NCBI RefSeq assembly: GCF_900199435.1 | Contig: NZ_OAML01000003.1 | Location: forward strand, 1,319,166-1,383,165 | Source of the DNA: Pygmaiobacter massiliensis | GTDB taxonomy: Bacteria; Bacillota; Clostridia; Oscillospirales; Ruminococcaceae | Reading direction: 5' to 3' | Length of the DNA: 64,000 bases | Part shown: one piece after another, positions 62,369-64,000 of the stretch | Layout: the number at the start of each line of letters is the position of its first letter | How positions within the stretch are numbered: the stretch's first letter is position 1 | Translations under genes and position numbers: made by a program | Notes under the pieces: model-generated | What the model was told of the DNA's origin: nothing | Databases searched by the model: none | What the model saw: the letters and a program-made list of their open reading frames with translations, nothing else

Positions 62369-63352
62369 TCAGTTGCAGTTTTTGTTTGAAGAAAAAGGGG
62401 GCTTTTCTTCAAGGCTAGTGTTTTCTGAAAAAAATTCCATCACACGGCTAATGACTTCATGTGCAATAGGCGAAAGGGTGGCGTCTTCCCGTTTGATCCA
62501 TGCCATTTCAGAAAAGATAGTGCTGTTTGCAAGCTTTAACGTCCTCAGTGAAGAGTACTCACTTTCGAAGCCTTTTTGCATTCGTTCGAACGGATATGCG
62601 GAATTGAGATAATAGCAATCAGTAGCGCCAAGCATTTCATAAATTGTGGAACGGGAAGAAGTGACAAACCGGCTGCTTGCAATCGGCAGGTGAAGTCTTT
62701 CGTAAATGTCCGAATAAGGACCGGAGTCAATGTTTGCGTACATAACTGCGGGATATTTTTTGAGTTCATTCGCTGCGACAGTATCGCTTTCGGAAGAATA
62801 AAGGGGGCATTTTGGCCCTACGGTGATAGCAATTTCCAACTTAGCAATGGGGTAATATTGTAGTTTTTTAGAGTGCAATTGGCGGACATAGGAGTTTTTA
62901 TAGCAACTCCAGATTCGTACAAAGCCGAGTTCAACCATCTGGCTTGCAACCATATCAGCTATATTGTTCTCATGATCCTCATAATCTTCTATGCGAACTC
63001 CAACTGCGTGATATTTTTTGTAAAGATCCGCACAAATATGGTTTAAAAAATAAAAGCCCATGCTGGCAACAGAAAAAGAAAAGGTATGGCTGGAGTCCCC
63101 ACGCTTGATTAAGGTGTCAAGCTGCTGTAGCTGGGTCTGAATGGCTGAAATATAAGAGGTGAAAGTATGCCCGAAAGGAGTCAGCGAAACGCCACGATTG
63201 TTTCGCATGAAAATTTCATGCCCAACCTCTTTCTCCAGATTCATGATAGCCGTGGATAAAACAGATTGCGATAAAAAAAGGTTAGAAGCAGCTTTATTGA
63301 TCGAACCGGTTTTTGCCACTTCTATTACATATCTTAATTGAACCAAGGTCAT
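62369..63352 (-). CDS. LysR-family regulator 2
   Basis: A 327-residue paralogue of LysR 1. Helix-turn-helix: SINKAASNLFLSQSVLSTAIMNLEKEVG. Shared effector-domain blocks are FSVASMGFYFL, FVRIWSCY, ITVGPKCPLY and GPYSDIYERL. ATG 63352 has AAGGAG upstream; a frame extension to 63394 is rejected. It is divergent from the gene that starts at 63974. The close match to LysR 1 suggests duplicated regulation of related operons. Confidence 0.9.
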   Translation of the reverse strand: MTLVQLRYVIEVAKTGSINKAASNLFLSQSVLSTAIMNLEKEVGHEIFMRNNRGVSLTPFGHTFTSYISAIQTQLQQLDTLIKRGDSSHTFSFSVASMGFYFLNHICADLYKKYHAVGVRIEDYEDHENNIADMVASQMVELGFVRIWSCYKNSYVRQLHSKKLQYYPIAKLEIAITVGPKCPLYSSESDTVAANELKKYPAVMYANIDSGPYSDIYERLHLPIASSRFVTSSRSTIYEMLGATDCYYLNSAYPFERMQKGFESEYSSLRTLKLANSTIFSEMAWIKREDATLSPIAHEVISRVMEFFSENTSLEEKPPFSSNKNCN

Positions 63353-63973
63353 TGTAATCTCCTTATCTCTTTTGACGATAGCGGCTATTTGCATTATAAA
63401 GCGAATTGTTCAAAAAAACAAGAAAAGCAATATTTAAAAGGGTGATGCAAAGACGGAAAAACCTTCAGAGATAAAACGGGTTAAACTAATTTGTCACTAT
63501 TCACTAATCCGATCAAGAATTTCATAGGAAAAACGTTGAAATTTTGTTCATACAAAATTTTGATATCTGCAAATAGTATAACAGGGATCTGTAAAAAAGA
63601 TAACAAACACAAGTATGCTTTTAAAAACTAAACGATTTTCATGAAAAAAGAGAAAATAAAATTAATACCGAATTTTTATATAGTGTACAAGGGAAGACAA
63701 AAACTGCGTACAGAGCTTTTAAGCTGCAAAAATTTTAGAATGTCGATTTGCGACGCAATCCAGTTATCTTTTAAATAGATAACTGTTGCGCAAAAAACAT
63801 GTTGGTCGGTTTGATGTTTGTTCGATATAATGACAACTGTTGCTGGCAACAAACTTACAGGCCCCGCATACGGCGTGCTGAGTATCCATGTGCTTGTGTA
63901 AGTAGCGGAAGTGGACTCTCAAAAGGAGTTACGTGTGCAGGTTATTTTGCGTTTTATAAGGAGGCGGACAATC
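63353..63973. other. Divergent control region, 621 nt
   Basis: AT-rich, no convincing gene. It holds AAATTTTGT/ACAAAATTT inverted repeats with a TCAT spacer (63539-63560), a TGTTGC/GCAACA repeat at 63838-63851, and a TATAAT at 63826-63831 that may be the -10 of the following gene. A 61-codon open frame at 63799-63984 overlaps the next start and is not supported. Confidence 0.5.
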
Positions 63974-64000
63974 ATGTCAAATAAAAAAGACAGTGTTTCG
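63974..64000 (+). CDS. Start of an unidentified gene, cut by window edge
   Basis: ATG 63974 has AAGGAGGCGG eight bases upstream, an ideal ribosome site. Only nine codons are inside the window (MSNKKDSVS), too few to identify. The polar start with Lys-Lys would fit a cytoplasmic N-terminus before a membrane protein, but this is a guess. Its position opposite LysR 2 suggests it is a LysR target. Confidence 0.65.

Noticed and set aside
63799-63984. 61-codon open frame at the right edge
   Set aside because: Cys/Arg-rich random-looking product that overlaps a far better start at 63974 with an ideal ribosome site.

Overview
This window is chromosomal DNA of a spore-forming, anaerobic-type Firmicute of class Clostridia, most likely in the Oscillospiraceae/Ruminococcaceae. 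The evidence is a set of sporulation and germination genes (spoVAC-AD-AE, gpr, spoIIP), a stand-alone AICAR transformylase paired with a PurO-type IMP cyclohydrolase, the acetylase branch of lysine synthesis, and Gram-positive RNA regulators (yybP-ykoY, L-box, T-box). Most of the window looks moderately GC-rich. From about 53.2 kb onward it is visibly AT-richer. The genus is an inference.

Layout. 0-10.2 kb: a purine operon on the plus strand (purF fragment, purM, purN, purO-like, purH-like, purD, purL), closed by a strong terminator. 10.3-16.3 kb: a membrane-anchored SGNH hydrolase, a DUF1015 protein, an EamA transporter and a DUF4080-type radical SAM protein. 16.5-21 kb: spore genes interrupted by rpsT. 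21.2-32.6 kb: asnS with a BusR-like regulator, small regulators, mntP behind a Mn-type riboswitch, a DEAD-box helicase, a two-gene glycine-betaine-type ABC transporter, a deoxyinosine-type glycosylase and other small enzymes. 32.6-41.3 kb: an AlkD-type DNA glycosylase, a 1014-residue double glycosyltransferase, TetR and PadR regulators, a SEDS-like membrane protein and a radical SAM/SPASM-type protein.

41.5-52.9 kb is a lysine region: lysA, a patA-like aminotransferase, an N-acetyl-diaminopimelate-deacetylase-like M20 enzyme, then lysC-dapA-dapB-dapH. Together these cover most of the acetylase route; asd and dapF are not in the window. lysC sits behind a complete lysine riboswitch with its own promoter and terminator. 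After dapH a T-box leader precedes a small alcohol-dehydrogenase-family gene. A structured 297-nt gap separates dapB from dapH, and patA has its own structured leader.

53.0-64 kb is an accessory region that begins directly after an initiator tRNA-fMet gene. Two direct repeats of about 200 bp, each carrying the 3' end and terminator of the same tyrosine recombinase gene, flank a tartrate module (ttdB, ttdA, CitMHS transporter, two overlapping GntR regulators). Beyond them are a tandem pair of proteins resembling L-2-amino-thiazoline-4-carboxylate hydrolase, two paralogous LysR regulators, a 31-bp perfect palindrome, and the first codons of a gene that runs off the window. Positions, frames, motifs and repeats were read by eye; family names come from motif recognition, not from searches.
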